DNA of 36,144 bases from Thiocapsa sp. (GTDB lineage: Bacteria > Pseudomonadota > Gammaproteobacteria > Chromatiales > Chromatiaceae): contig NZ_JAJDNA010000010.1 of assembly GCF_022340925.1 (NCBI RefSeq), positions 1 through 36,144 on the forward strand, given 5' to 3'. A program made the translations under genes and the position numbers. Every line of letters begins with the position of its first letter. Position 1 is the first letter of the stretch. Below are positions 19,309 to 28,815 of this stretch, piece after piece. Under the pieces are notes generated by a model, which had not been told where the DNA came from, searched no databases, and was given only the letters and a program-made list of their open reading frames with translations.

Positions 19309-20208
19309 ATGAGTGTCCTGGTCGACCGTGATACACGGGTCATCTGTCAGGGCTTCACGGGGAAGCAGGGAACCTTCCACAGCGAGCAAGCGATCGCCTA
19401 TGGCACTGCGCTGGTCGGCGGCGTGACCCCCGGCAAGGGTGGGCAGCGCCATCTCGGCCTCCCGGTCTTCGACACCGTGCATCGCGCGGTCCGGGACACG
19501 GGCGCAGACGCGACCATGATCTACGTCCCCGCGGCCTTTGCCGCGGATGCCATCCTCGAGGCGGCGGATGCCGGGATTCGCATCATCGTCTGTATTACGG
19601 AGGGGATCCCGGTCCTGGACATGGTCCGGGTCAAGGCCGCCCTCACAGGCAGTGCCGCGGTCTTGATCGGCCCCAACTGTCCGGGCGTCATCACGCCTGG
19701 CGCCTGCAAGATCGGTATTATGCCCGGCAGCATCCATTCGCCTGGACGGGTTGGCATCGTCTCGCGGTCGGGCACCCTGACCTACGAGGCGGTCTGGCAA
19801 ACGACACAGGTGGGCCTGGGGCAGAGCACCTGTATCGGAATCGGCGGCGACCCCCTCCAGGGGCTCGATTTCGCGGCATGTCTCGAGCTCTTCGAGCACG
19901 ATCCGGGAACCGATGGCATCATCATGGTCGGCGAGATTGGCGGGGGCGCGGAGGAGGCCGCGGCGGACATCATCCGCGAGCGGATCTCCAAGCCAGTGCT
20001 TGCCTACATCGCCGGGGTGACGGCCCCCCCAGGTAAGCGGATGGGTCACGCCGGGGCCATCGTGACGGGCGGTCGCGGCACGGCGGAAGGGAAGTACCGA
20101 GCCCTCGAGCAGGCAGGCGCCGTTACCCTGCGCTCTCCCGCCGAGATGGGTAGCCGAATGGCAGAGCTACTCGCCGGACGGCCGCGAGCGCGCAGAATTG
20201 GCACTTGA
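19309..20208 (+). CDS. sucD: Succinyl-CoA synthetase, alpha subunit
   Basis: The CoA-binding, phosphohistidine-carrying subunit of succinate-CoA ligase. The 299 residues begin with [20 protein letters not shown], the CoA-binding Rossmann start, and contain [25 protein letters not shown] and [11 protein letters not shown]. The phospho-acceptor is His247 in [11 protein letters not shown]. Its ATG lies one base after the sucC stop, with an AGAGAGG ribosome site inside the sucC end, so the pair is translated together. A candidate terminator hairpin lies 77 nt downstream. Confidence 0.96.
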   Translation: MSVLVDRDTRVICQGFTGKQGTFHSEQAIAYGTALVGGVTPGKGGQRHLGLPVFDTVHRAVRDTGADATMIYVPAAFAADAILEAADAGIRIIVCITEGIPVLDMVRVKAALTGSAAVLIGPNCPGVITPGACKIGIMPGSIHSPGRVGIVSRSGTLTYEAVWQTTQVGLGQSTCIGIGGDPLQGLDFAACLELFEHDPGTDGIIMVGEIGGGAEEAAADIIRERISKPVLAYIAGVTAPPGKRMGHAGAIVTGGRGTAEGKYRALEQAGAVTLRSPAEMGSRMAELLAGRPRARRIGT

Positions 20209-20284
20209 CCGCCGCCATCCCTTCCCTCGGGCCAGCGCCCGACCTGGTCAAGCGCTGCCGATGGATGACTTAGACGACCTCACT

Positions 20285-20315
20285 GACCTTGTCCCCGCAG
20301 CGACAAGGTCTTGTC
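20285..20315 (+). terminator. Candidate terminator after sucCD
   Basis: GACCTTGTC (20285-20293), an 8-nt loop, then GACAAGGTC (20302-20310): a perfect 9-bp stem in the 174-nt gap between sucD and nadE. It is followed only by TTGTC, a weak T-tract, so it may be an inefficient terminator or an attenuation-like hairpin ahead of nadE. Confidence 0.45.
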
Positions 20316-20382
20316 GATAGCGGGCGGCGGTCCCCGAACGGGTCGCCTCTCGCTGCTCGCACTTCATCGAGAGGGCCAGACT

Positions 20383-22020
20383 GTGGGATGTCGAATTCAG
20401 ATCGCGCAGCTGAACCTGTTGGTAGGCGATGTCAGCGGGAATGCCGATCGCGTCATTGCGGCCACGGGGCGGGCCCGCGAGGACCAGGCGGACCTGCTGG
20501 TGTTCCCCGAGCTCACCCTCACCGGCTACCCCCCGGAGGACCTGCTGTTGCGATCCGAGCTCATCGATCGGGTCGAGCTTGCGCTTGAGCGGATCCGGGC
20601 GGAATCGTGGGGCATCACCCTTGTGCTGGGCTATCCACTGCGGGGGGTCGGTGGGCTCTTCAATGTCGCGGGCGTTCTGCGTGACAGGCAGGTGATCGGT
20701 GAGTACGCCAAGCAGCACCTCCCGAACTATAGCGTCTTTGACGAGAAGCGATACTTCCAGCCCGGGGCGTGCCCGCTGGTCTTCGACCATCGGGGGCTGA
20801 AGATCGGATTGAGTGTCTGCGAGGATATCTGGCAGGAAGGGCCGACGCTGCAGGCAGCGGAAGCGGGCGCCCAGCTGTTGGTGAACATCAACGCCTCGCC
20901 GTTTCATGCCGGCAAACGGGCGGAGCGCGAGGCGCTGGTATGCCGCCGCGCGAGCGATCACGGCATCCACATCCTCTATGCGAATCTCGTCGGGGGGCAG
21001 GATGAGCTGGTGTTTGACGGTGCCTCGTTCGTGGTCGACCGCTCGGGCCGGATCCTGCAGCGGGCCGCCGCCTTCGAGGAGGACGTGCTCACGTTTGAGC
21101 TCGACGACGAGGCTCGGCCGTTCCTTCAGGGTCGAGCTGTCGGCGCGCCCGCGTCCTCGGCTGTCCCGGAAGACGAGGAGGCGAGTATCTACGGTGCCCT
21201 GGTGCTGGGCGTGCGCGATTACGCCCGCAAGAACGGTTTCAGCGGCGCCGTGCTCGGCCTGTCCGGCGGTGTCGATTCGGCGCTGACCCTCGCGATCGCC
21301 GTCGATGCCTTGGGTGCGGACCAGGTCGAGGCAGTGTTGATGCCCTCGCGCTACACCTCAGAGATCAGCAACCGCGACGCCCTGGAGGAGGCCGACCGCC
21401 TGGGTGTCAAGACATGCGTGATCTCGATCGAGCCGGCCTTCGAGTCTTTTCTATCCATGTTGGAGCCCGCATTCGCCGGACAGGCAGCCGACGTCACCGA
21501 GGAGAACATTCAGGCACGTTGCCGCGGCATCATCCTGATGGCGATCAGCAACAAGACAGGCCGCATCCTGTTGACGACCGGGAACAAGAGCGAGATGGCG
21601 GTGGGCTACGCGACCCTCTATGGTGACATGGCCGGCGGATTCGCGCCGATCAAGGATGTGCCGAAGCTGCTGGTCTACCGGCTGGCTCGCCATCGCAACC
21701 GCTGCTCACCGGTGATTCCCGAGCGGGTGCTCACACGCGCGCCCTCCGCTGAGCTGCGCCCCGATCAGACCGATCAGGACAGTCTGCCGCCCTATGAGGT
21801 GTTGGATCCAATCCTGAGACTCTATATCGAAGAGGACCTAGGAATCGACGCCATCGTGCATCAGGGTTACCCGGGTAATGTGGTTCGTCGTGTCGTCAGT
21901 CTGGTTGATCGCAACGAGTACAAGCGACGTCAGGCTCCCCCCGGCGTGCGGATCTCCACGCGCGCGTTCGGACGGGACCGCCGCTATCCGATCACCAACG
22001 GGTTTTCATCCGGGCCCTAG
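20383..22020 (+). CDS. nadE: Glutamine-dependent NAD+ synthetase
   Basis: Makes NAD+ from deamido-NAD+ (NaAD), ATP and glutamine, the last step of NAD synthesis. About 545 residues in two domains. The N-terminal nitrilase/glutaminase domain carries the Glu-Lys-Cys triad: Glu43 (VFPELTLTGYPPED), Lys110 (YAKQHLPNY) and Cys146 (GLSVCEDIW). The C-terminal synthetase domain has the PP-loop GLSGGVDSAL (Ser294), LLTTGNKSEMAVGYATLYGD and GGFAPIKDVPK, and ends with NEYKRRQAPPG. The start is taken as GTG at 20383, since the family begins right there (RIQIAQLNLLVGD) and GAGAGG lies about 8 nt upstream; a longer in-frame ATG at 20311 has no homology and runs into the terminator hairpin. The glutaminase domain means ammonia is generated in the enzyme. 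Confidence 0.95.
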   Translation: MGCRIQIAQLNLLVGDVSGNADRVIAATGRAREDQADLLVFPELTLTGYPPEDLLLRSELIDRVELALERIRAESWGITLVLGYPLRGVGGLFNVAGVLRDRQVIGEYAKQHLPNYSVFDEKRYFQPGACPLVFDHRGLKIGLSVCEDIWQEGPTLQAAEAGAQLLVNINASPFHAGKRAEREALVCRRASDHGIHILYANLVGGQDELVFDGASFVVDRSGRILQRAAAFEEDVLTFELDDEARPFLQGRAVGAPASSAVPEDEEASIYGALVLGVRDYARKNGFSGAVLGLSGGVDSALTLAIAVDALGADQVEAVLMPSRYTSEISNRDALEEADRLGVKTCVISIEPAFESFLSMLEPAFAGQAADVTEENIQARCRGIILMAISNKTGRILLTTGNKSEMAVGYATLYGDMAGGFAPIKDVPKLLVYRLARHRNRCSPVIPERVLTRAPSAELRPDQTDQDSLPPYEVLDPILRLYIEEDLGIDAIVHQGYPGNVVRRVVSLVDRNEYKRRQAPPGVRISTRAFGRDRRYPITNGFSSGP

Positions 22021-22681
<661 letters not shown>

Positions 22682-22727
22682 TCGAGTCGGCTCATCGGTG
22701 CCGTGCAATACCCGGATGCCCGGCGTG

Positions 22728-22739
22728 CCCGACGTCGGG
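22728..22739. repeat. Short palindrome between convergent glnB and bamD
   Basis: CCCGACGTCGGG is a perfect 12-bp palindrome in the 62-nt gap between the two gene ends. With no loop or T-run it is a poor terminator; it may be chance in high-GC DNA. Confidence 0.2.
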
Positions 22740-22743
22740 GTGA

Positions 22744-23571
22744 TCAGTTCTCGTCGAGGCTGAGATAGTCCCAGACCCTGCGCGCGAGGCTTACCTCGCC
22801 GGGCTCCGGTTGGTCCGAGACGAAGCGCCCCGCCTGCCGATTCACATCCAACACCCGTTGGGCGTCTGCCGCCAGCCCGCTCTTGCCGAGTGCCGTGTAG
22901 GCGTCGATCAAGACCTCCAACGCGCTCTCCACGGCGCTGGTGCGCTGGAAACGCTCGATGACGTAGCTCGCCCGATTGGCCGCTGCGAGATACGCGCCCC
23001 GGCGCATGTAGTAGCGCGCGACGTTGACCTCGTGCTTCGCGAGATTGTTGCGCAGGTAGAGCATGCGCTGACGCGCATCCTCCGCATAGCGACTCTCGGG
23101 AAAACGGTCGACCAGGACGGAGAAGTCGACGAAGGCATCCAGGGCCGAGCCGGGATCCCGTTGTGACGGGTCGGTCGGAATATAGCGGTCCAGAAAGCCG
23201 ACGCTTCTGTTGTAATTGACGAGGCCTTTTAGATAATACGCGTAGTCCACATAAGGGTTTTGAGGATAGAGTTTGATGAAGCGATCGGCCGCTGCGATCG
23301 CGGCTTCCGGCTCATCGGCGCGATAATGGGCATATGCGACGTCGAGTTGCGACTGCATGGCGTAGCGGCCGAACGGGTAGCGGGCCTCCAGCTTCTCGTA
23401 GTATTCGATCGCCTTCGCATAATTGCTGGAGTCCAACTCGGAGGATGCCTCTTCGTAAAGCTTCGCGGCGCTCCAGTCTTCGGTCCTATCGATCTCCTTG
23501 CCGAAGATTCCGCATCCGGCGAGCGCGACGGCGAGCAGCAGCGCGGGCAGTCGTGTTAACGTTCTTCGCAT
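22744..23571 (-). CDS. bamD: Outer-membrane assembly lipoprotein BamD (ComL)
   Basis: An essential lipoprotein of the BAM complex that inserts beta-barrel proteins into the outer membrane; it sits on the periplasmic face. The 275 residues start with a lipoprotein signal peptide whose lipobox LAGC places the lipidated Cys at residue 20. TPR-type helical repeats follow (SNYAKAIEYYEKLEARYPFG, AAIAAADRFIKLYPQNPYVD), then the BamD-typical YAYYLKGLVNYNR and YVIERFQRTSAVESALE. Length is slightly above E. coli (245) because of the tail. Transcribed divergently from rluD with about 96 nt between starts, a common arrangement in gammaproteobacteria. Confidence 0.95.
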   Translation of the reverse strand: MRRTLTRLPALLLAVALAGCGIFGKEIDRTEDWSAAKLYEEASSELDSSNYAKAIEYYEKLEARYPFGRYAMQSQLDVAYAHYRADEPEAAIAAADRFIKLYPQNPYVDYAYYLKGLVNYNRSVGFLDRYIPTDPSQRDPGSALDAFVDFSVLVDRFPESRYAEDARQRMLYLRNNLAKHEVNVARYYMRRGAYLAAANRASYVIERFQRTSAVESALEVLIDAYTALGKSGLAADAQRVLDVNRQAGRFVSDQPEPGEVSLARRVWDYLSLDEN

Positions 23572-23667
23572 GGATCAGAGATACCTGTTCAACCCCGCAG
23601 GGAGTATACCCGAAGCCCACCACCCTGGCGCGCGGGGATGCGCTCGCTCAGGTCCGATCGATCGGTG

Positions 23668-24690
23668 ATGAAACAGACGTCCCTCAGCGCTCCGTGGTCG
23701 GGCCATCAGTCATGCGAGCGCATCCGACGGGAGATCCGGGTGGAGCCGCATTTGGCGGCTCGCCGACTCGATCAGGTGCTGGCGGCTGCCGTGCCGGAAT
23801 TCTCGCGCAGCCGTTTGCAACATTGGATCGACGGTGGTCAGGTTCGCGTCGACGGGATGGCCCGTCGCTCCCGCGACAAGGTCTGGGCCGGCGAGGTCAT
23901 TCATCTCGATGCGCTGATTGAGGCGAGCGGAGACTGCCTCGCCCAGCCCATCGCACTCGACCTGGTCTTCGAAGACGACCAACTCCTCGTGATCAATAAA
24001 CCGGCCGGACTGGTTGTGCATCCGGCGGCGGGGCACCGCGATGGCACCCTGCAGAATGCCTTGCTGCATCATGCCCCCGCGCTTGCCGCTGTGCCGCGCG
24101 CCGGAATCGTGCATCGATTGGATAAGGATACGACCGGCCTGTTGGTGGTGGCCAAGACGTTGGCGGCTCACCGGTCTCTTGTCGCCCAGCTCCAGTCTCG
24201 ACAGGTGCATCGCGAGTATCGTGCCCTGGTGATCGGTGAGGTCGTGGCCGGGGGCCGGATCGAGGCCCCGATCGGGCGCCACCCGACGCAGCGCACTCGC
24301 ATGGCGGTGGTCGCTCAGGGCCGCCCTGCCGTGACCCGCTTCCGTGTCCTCGAGCGGTTCCCCGGCCATAGCCTCGTTGCTGCCGAGCTCGAGACCGGCC
24401 GCACGCACCAGATCCGCGTGCACATGGCTCACATCCAGCATCCCCTGCTCGGTGACCGCCTCTACGGCGGTCGGCCGCGACCGCCCAAAGGCGCTTCCCT
24501 TGCCGTCGTTGAGGCGTTGCAGGGCTTTCAGCGCCAGGCGTTACATGCAGTGCGCCTTGGCCTGGAACACCCGACGCTGGGCATCCCCATGAACTGGGAG
24601 GTGCGGATGCCGGCTGATCTCGCGGTACTGCTCGGACGGCTGAGTCAAGGGAACCCCGACACCCATCAGGAGACACCTCGGTGCAGGTGA
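23668..24690 (+). CDS. rluD: 23S rRNA pseudouridine synthase RluD
   Basis: Isomerises uridines 1911, 1915 and 1917 in helix 69 of 23S rRNA. About 340 residues from the ATG at 23668, with an S4 RNA-binding domain (RLDQVLAAAVPEFSRSRLQH...GQVRVDG) and the RluA-type catalytic domain: INKPAGLVVHPAAGH, the catalytic Asp152 in GIVHRLDKDTTGLLVVAK, and ETGRTHQIRVHMAHIQHPLLGD. The start could instead be ATG 23638; 23668 fits the family better but neither has a strong ribosome site. The end overlaps pgeF by 10 nt. RluD is the best subfamily fit given length and the bamD/pgeF neighbourhood. Confidence 0.93.
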   Translation: MKQTSLSAPWSGHQSCERIRREIRVEPHLAARRLDQVLAAAVPEFSRSRLQHWIDGGQVRVDGMARRSRDKVWAGEVIHLDALIEASGDCLAQPIALDLVFEDDQLLVINKPAGLVVHPAAGHRDGTLQNALLHHAPALAAVPRAGIVHRLDKDTTGLLVVAKTLAAHRSLVAQLQSRQVHREYRALVIGEVVAGGRIEAPIGRHPTQRTRMAVVAQGRPAVTRFRVLERFPGHSLVAAELETGRTHQIRVHMAHIQHPLLGDRLYGGRPRPPKGASLAVVEALQGFQRQALHAVRLGLEHPTLGIPMNWEVRMPADLAVLLGRLSQGNPDTHQETPRCR

Positions 24691-25466
24691 TTCAGCCCGA
24701 TTGGCCGGCGCCCCCTCGGGTCAGAGCCTTCTCGACGACACGGGATGGCGGCGTCAGCAGCGGCGTGTTCTCGAGTCTCAATCTGGGCGATCACGTCGGC
24801 GACGAGCCTGTTCGGGTCGCTCGGAATCGCGCCTTGTTGCGCGAGCGGCTGAGCCTTCCCGGCGAGCCACTCTGGCTGCGGCAGGTCCACGGGTGCAACC
24901 TGGTCCCCAGCCAAGCGGGGGCCTCGCCTGCTTCGAGCTCAGGACCCTGTGAGGCGGATGGGGCTGTGACGAGTGACCCGGAATCAGTCTGTGCAGTGAT
25001 GACGGCCGACTGTCTGCCGGTGCTCATGTGTGATCGTCAGGGAACCCGAGTGGCGGCCGTCCACGCCGGCTGGCGCGGCCTGGCGGCAGGCATCTTGGAG
25101 GAGGCGTTCCAGGCGCTGGGCATCTGTGCCAAACGGGTTCTGGTCTGGCTCGGCCCCGCGATCGGGCCGCAGGCCTTCGAGGTCGGCCCCGAAGTCCGAG
25201 CACGCTTCGTTGAATTTGACCCAAGGGCCGCCGAGGCGTTCCGGCTACGGCCCGATGGGCGCTGGCTAGCCGATCTGGCGGAGCTGGCGCGCCAGCGGTT
25301 CGCACGCCTAGGGGTGACAGATGTCTACGGTGGCGTGTACTGTACCTTCTCGGATCCGCGCCGATTCTTTTCCTACCGGCGTGATGGTGTCACGGGACGG
25401 ATGGCGAGCCTGATCTGGCTGTCACGCGACGACGATGCCGCATGGGGAGATGCGAGCCATGGCTGA
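24681..25466 (+). CDS. pgeF: PgeF/YfiH family protein (peptidoglycan editing factor, multicopper polyphenol oxidase-like)
   Basis: In E. coli this laccase-domain protein keeps incorrect peptides out of peptidoglycan precursors; homologues also act as purine nucleoside phosphorylases. The 261 residues carry the family zinc/metal site: MTADCLPVLM, VAAVHAGWRGLAAGI and YCTFSDPRRFFSYRRDG, with LWLRQVHGCNL near the N-terminus providing another His. The start is GTG at 24681, with an AGGAGA ribosome site 8 nt upstream, inside the rluD end. This rluD-pgeF pairing is common in gammaproteobacteria, and the overlap implies translational coupling. Confidence 0.92.
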   Translation: MQVIQPDWPAPPRVRAFSTTRDGGVSSGVFSSLNLGDHVGDEPVRVARNRALLRERLSLPGEPLWLRQVHGCNLVPSQAGASPASSSGPCEADGAVTSDPESVCAVMTADCLPVLMCDRQGTRVAAVHAGWRGLAAGILEEAFQALGICAKRVLVWLGPAIGPQAFEVGPEVRARFVEFDPRAAEAFRLRPDGRWLADLAELARQRFARLGVTDVYGGVYCTFSDPRRFFSYRRDGVTGRMASLIWLSRDDDAAWGDASHG

Positions 25467-25980
25467 CTGGAACATGCTGACCTTGGTGGGAGCCGACCGT
25501 CCGGGGATCGTCGCGCGCGTGACGCGGACGCTGTATGCCTGCGGCTGCCAGCTGGGTGAGGCATCCATGATCCGCTTGGGCGGTAATTTCACCATCATGC
25601 TGATGGTGAGCGGTGAGCGGCCCTGCGCGGAGATCCTGGATGCCTTGCGCCCCGTGTCCGAGGAGCTTGCCCTGCGCATCCATTTGGATCCTGTGCCTGG
25701 CGGCCTGCATCGTCACCTGGTCCCGAATCTCCAGGTCCGGGTTGCCGGCGCGGATCGCGCAGGCATCGTTGCGGATGTCACGGAGATTCTGGCTGAGCAG
25801 GGGTTCAACATCCTGGAGCTCGAGTCGGATGTCGCGGGCGATGAAGATCACCCGGTCTACATCATGAACATCCAGGGTTACTGCGAGCGCACCGTCGAGG
25901 CGGTGCAGAAGGCCTTGTCGGCGCTCGGTTCCAGCGGCGTCTCCGTCGAGGTTGCCCCGATCGATGTTCTGATCGGCTGA
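25459..25980 (+). CDS. Tandem ACT-domain protein, GcvR-like
   Basis: About 173 residues made of two ACT domains: LTLVGADRPGIVARVTRTLY...CGCQLGEASM at the front, and VRVAGADRAGIVADVTEILAEQGFNI in the second half. This is the plan of GcvR, the E. coli repressor partner of GcvA in glycine-cleavage control, and of related amino-acid-sensing proteins. The ligand and any partner are unknown here; no gcv gene is nearby. The ATG at 25459 is chosen over 25435 because GGGGAG lies just upstream; the start overlaps the pgeF stop by 8 nt. Confidence 0.8.
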   Translation: MADWNMLTLVGADRPGIVARVTRTLYACGCQLGEASMIRLGGNFTIMLMVSGERPCAEILDALRPVSEELALRIHLDPVPGGLHRHLVPNLQVRVAGADRAGIVADVTEILAEQGFNILELESDVAGDEDHPVYIMNIQGYCERTVEAVQKALSALGSSGVSVEVAPIDVLIG

Positions 25981-25985
25981 GGCCT

Positions 25986-26489
25986 ATGGCCGTCCTCGAC
26001 ATCCTCAAGCTCCCCGATCCGCGTCTGAAGAGGCTCGCCGCGCCCGTCGGGCGCTTCGACCGGGGGTTACGAGAGCTCGCGGCGGACCTGGAGGAGACCC
26101 GATTGGCCGGCCCCTCTGCGGTCGGCATTGCCGCTCCGCAGGTCGGGCGTCTCGAGCGCATCGTGATCGTCGACGTCTCGGGCCGGCCGAAGACACCCAA
26201 TCACGGATACCTCGTCCTGGTGAATCCCGAGATCGTGCATTGGGAGGGTTTCGCGATTGGGCGCGAGGGGTGTCTGTCCGTCCCCGACTATACGGGCAAT
26301 GTAATTCGAGCGACCGGCATCCGCCTCAAGGCGCAGGACCTCGAAGGTCGGGTCCATGAATACGTGATGGAGGGTTTTGAGGCGCGAGCCGTCCAGCATG
26401 AGCTGGATCACCTCGACGGTCTCCTCTTCGTCGATCGTGTCGTGAGCCGCCGCACAGATCTCCACCGCCGCAAGGTCCATCAAACCTGA
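25986..26489 (+). CDS. def: Peptide deformylase
   Basis: Removes the N-formyl group from new proteins; a ferrous or zinc metalloenzyme working at the ribosome exit. The 167 residues hold all three motifs: motif 1 AVGIAAPQVG (Ala where the first Gly of the consensus usually stands), motif 2 EGCLSVPDY with the metal-binding Cys, and motif 3 QHELDHLDG with the two metal-binding His and the catalytic Glu. It starts 5 nt after the ACT-protein gene and likely ends that operon. Not paired with fmt as is common, so it may be a second deformylase; this cannot be settled here. Confidence 0.93.
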   Translation: MAVLDILKLPDPRLKRLAAPVGRFDRGLRELAADLEETRLAGPSAVGIAAPQVGRLERIVIVDVSGRPKTPNHGYLVLVNPEIVHWEGFAIGREGCLSVPDYTGNVIRATGIRLKAQDLEGRVHEYVMEGFEARAVQHELDHLDGLLFVDRVVSRRTDLHRRKVHQT

Positions 26490-26604
26490 TCACACATGAA
26501 TAGCGCTGAGCGAGGACCCATGTTGCGGAGATGGCGGACTCGCCGCTCGGCGTTGAGCAACGCTGATCGTCGAACGGACGAGAAACACCGTCCGACACAT
26601 GTTG

Positions 26605-26620
26605 TCTCTTTGCAAAGAGA
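26605..26620. promoter_or_regulatory. Perfect 16-bp palindrome upstream of prc (possible operator)
   Basis: TCTCTTTGCAAAGAGA is fully self-complementary and lies 20-35 nt before the prc ATG at 26640, in the 150-nt gap after def. It is A/T-richer than its surroundings. Its position suits an operator or a stem occluding translation initiation; no T-run makes it a terminator of def. Confidence 0.4.
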
Positions 26621-26639
26621 TTGATTACGAGAATTGCCC

Positions 26640-28745
26640 ATGAGACTGCGTCTGATCCACCTCGTCTTCATCCTGGCTGGCCTGTTGAGCGGGAGCCTCG
26701 TATCCGCTGCGCCGCGGCAGGTTCCGCTCTCGGAGCTGTTCCCGAGTCCGGCTCAAGCCAAATCCGCTGTGGTGATCAACAAGGTGCTGGAACGGTATCA
26801 CTACCGTAAGGTCACGCTGGACAATGCCTTCGCGAAGGGCGTCCTGACCAGCTATCTGGAGACCCTGGACCCGAACCGCTCGTTCTTCCTGGCTCGCGAT
26901 GTCAATCGCTTCGATGGGGGTGCCAGGCGTCTGGAGGACGGACTCCGCCGCGGTGAGCTTGACCTTGCCTTCGACGTCTTCCGTGTCTATCGCATGCGGG
27001 TGGATGAACGGGTCGGGTATGCCCTGACAGTTCTGGGTGGGCCCTTCGATTTCGATCGGGACGAGGCCTTTCAACTCGACTCGCCCGATACCGCCTGGGC
27101 CGTGGATGGCGCGGAGCTTGATGAGCGCTGGCGCAAACGCGTCAAGAACGACTTCCTGACCCTGCGCATGACGGGGAAGTCAGACGAGGAGATCCGTGAC
27201 CGGCTGCGCAAGCGCTACGACGGGCTGCTCCGCAGGACCCAGCAGTTTGATGGTGATGACGTCTTTCAGACCTTCATGAATGCCTTCACTCAGACCCTCG
27301 AGCCGCACACCAGCTACATGTCGCCCAGCACCTCGGAGAACTTCGACATCAGCATGAAGCTGTCGCTGGAGGGGATCGGTGCCGTCCTTCGCTCCGACAA
27401 CGAATACACGGTCATCCAAAGCACGGTGCCCGGGGGGCCCGCGCGCGAGTCGGGTCAGGTCCTCACGGGTGACCGAATCGTCGGGGTCGGACAGGGACTC
27501 GATGGTCCGGTGGAGGACGTCGTCGGCTGGCGGCTGCAGGACGTCGTGGACAAGATCCGCGGTCCCAAGGGCTCGGTCGTCAGGCTTCAACTGCTGCCGA
27601 AATCGGCGGCCACGACCGGGCGCGCCCGCGAGATCGCGCTGGTCCGCAACGAGATCAAGCTCGAGGATCAGGCCGCGAAAGGATTCGTCCTGGACGACCT
27701 CTCCAACGCTCCGGGGACGCGGATCGGGGTGATCGAGATCCCTGCCTTCTATCGTGATTTCCAGGCCGAGGGCACGGGCGATCGGAACTTTCGCAGCACG
27801 ACCCGCGATGTGCGCCACTTGATCGACGACCTGGCGGGGCAAGATGTCGCTGGGATCGTGATCGACCTGCGCGGAAACGGCGGCGGCTCTCTGGCCGAGG
27901 CGACGTCACTGACCGGACTCTTCATCGATACAGGGCCGGTCGTCCAGGTGAAGGACGCATTCGGCAAGGTCGAGGTCGAAACGGATCCGGAGCCCGGCGT
28001 CGCTTACCGGGGACCCTTGGCGGTTCTGGTCGATCGTGACAGTGCATCTGCCTCCGAAATCTTTGCGGGTGCCATTCAGGACTATGGGCGCGGCCTTGTG
28101 ATCGGTGAGCCGACCTTCGGAAAAGGCACCGTGCAGACACTCATCGATTTGAACCGGTACGTCCCGGGTGAGCAGAACGACCTTGGCCGGCTGCGCCTGA
28201 CCATGGCTGAGTTCTTCCGAATCAGCGGCGGGAGCACCCAACTGCGTGGCGTGGAGCCAGACATCCGTTTTCCGACCGCGGACTACATGCTCGATCATGG
28301 TGAGCGTTCATTGGACAATGCGCTCCCCTGGACCCGCATTCGACCCGCCGACTACAAGAAGGTCGGCTCCCAGAGCGTGGAGCTCTTGGCGCTCCAGTCG
28401 GCCTCGGCGGATCGCATCTCAAGGGACCCAGGCTTTAAGCTGCTGGTCGAGCGCAGCAAGCTGATGCGTGACATCGAGGCCGAGACCCAGGTCTCGCTCC
28501 GGGAGGACGTGCGGCGCGACGAAGACAAACGCCGCGGGAGTCTCTTTAAGGAGCACCAGGATCGTTTCCTGCGCGCGCGCGGTCTCACCCCGATCGATGA
28601 GGACGCGGATCAGGTCGATGAGGACGCACTGGAGGCCCAGCAGGAGGTCATCGCGCGCATCCAGGTGAATGAGGCAGCGCGAATCCTCGCCGACAGCATG
28701 CTCCTCGGCCGCGCCGACCGAACCCGCGCCGTGATGCGCTATTAA
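26640..28745 (+). CDS. prc: Carboxy-terminal processing protease Prc (Tsp)
   Basis: A periplasmic serine protease (S41) that degrades proteins from non-polar C-termini and, in E. coli with NlpI, trims MepS. About 701 residues (682 in E. coli). A signal peptide ends near SLVSAAPR (residue about 26). The PDZ domain surrounds GIGAVLRSDNEYTVIQS and GGPARESGQVLTGDRIVGV. The protease core shows Ser470 in DSASASEIFAGA, Asp481 in QDYGRG and Lys495 in EPTFGKGTV, matching the E. coli Ser430, Asp441 and Lys455. The charged C-terminal region after about residue 580 is the usual Prc tail. ATG 26640 is preferred over an in-frame TTG at 26634. Confidence 0.95.
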   Translation: MRLRLIHLVFILAGLLSGSLVSAAPRQVPLSELFPSPAQAKSAVVINKVLERYHYRKVTLDNAFAKGVLTSYLETLDPNRSFFLARDVNRFDGGARRLEDGLRRGELDLAFDVFRVYRMRVDERVGYALTVLGGPFDFDRDEAFQLDSPDTAWAVDGAELDERWRKRVKNDFLTLRMTGKSDEEIRDRLRKRYDGLLRRTQQFDGDDVFQTFMNAFTQTLEPHTSYMSPSTSENFDISMKLSLEGIGAVLRSDNEYTVIQSTVPGGPARESGQVLTGDRIVGVGQGLDGPVEDVVGWRLQDVVDKIRGPKGSVVRLQLLPKSAATTGRAREIALVRNEIKLEDQAAKGFVLDDLSNAPGTRIGVIEIPAFYRDFQAEGTGDRNFRSTTRDVRHLIDDLAGQDVAGIVIDLRGNGGGSLAEATSLTGLFIDTGPVVQVKDAFGKVEVETDPEPGVAYRGPLAVLVDRDSASASEIFAGAIQDYGRGLVIGEPTFGKGTVQTLIDLNRYVPGEQNDLGRLRLTMAEFFRISGGSTQLRGVEPDIRFPTADYMLDHGERSLDNALPWTRIRPADYKKVGSQSVELLALQSASADRISRDPGFKLLVERSKLMRDIEAETQVSLREDVRRDEDKRRGSLFKEHQDRFLRARGLTPIDEDADQVDEDALEAQQEVIARIQVNEAARILADSMLLGRADRTRAVMRY

Positions 28746-28815
28746 GGTCAAAGGCGCCAGATACGGCGCGAGGCGAGGGATTCCTCCCACGCGCTGCCGA
28801 TCTACGGATCAGACC

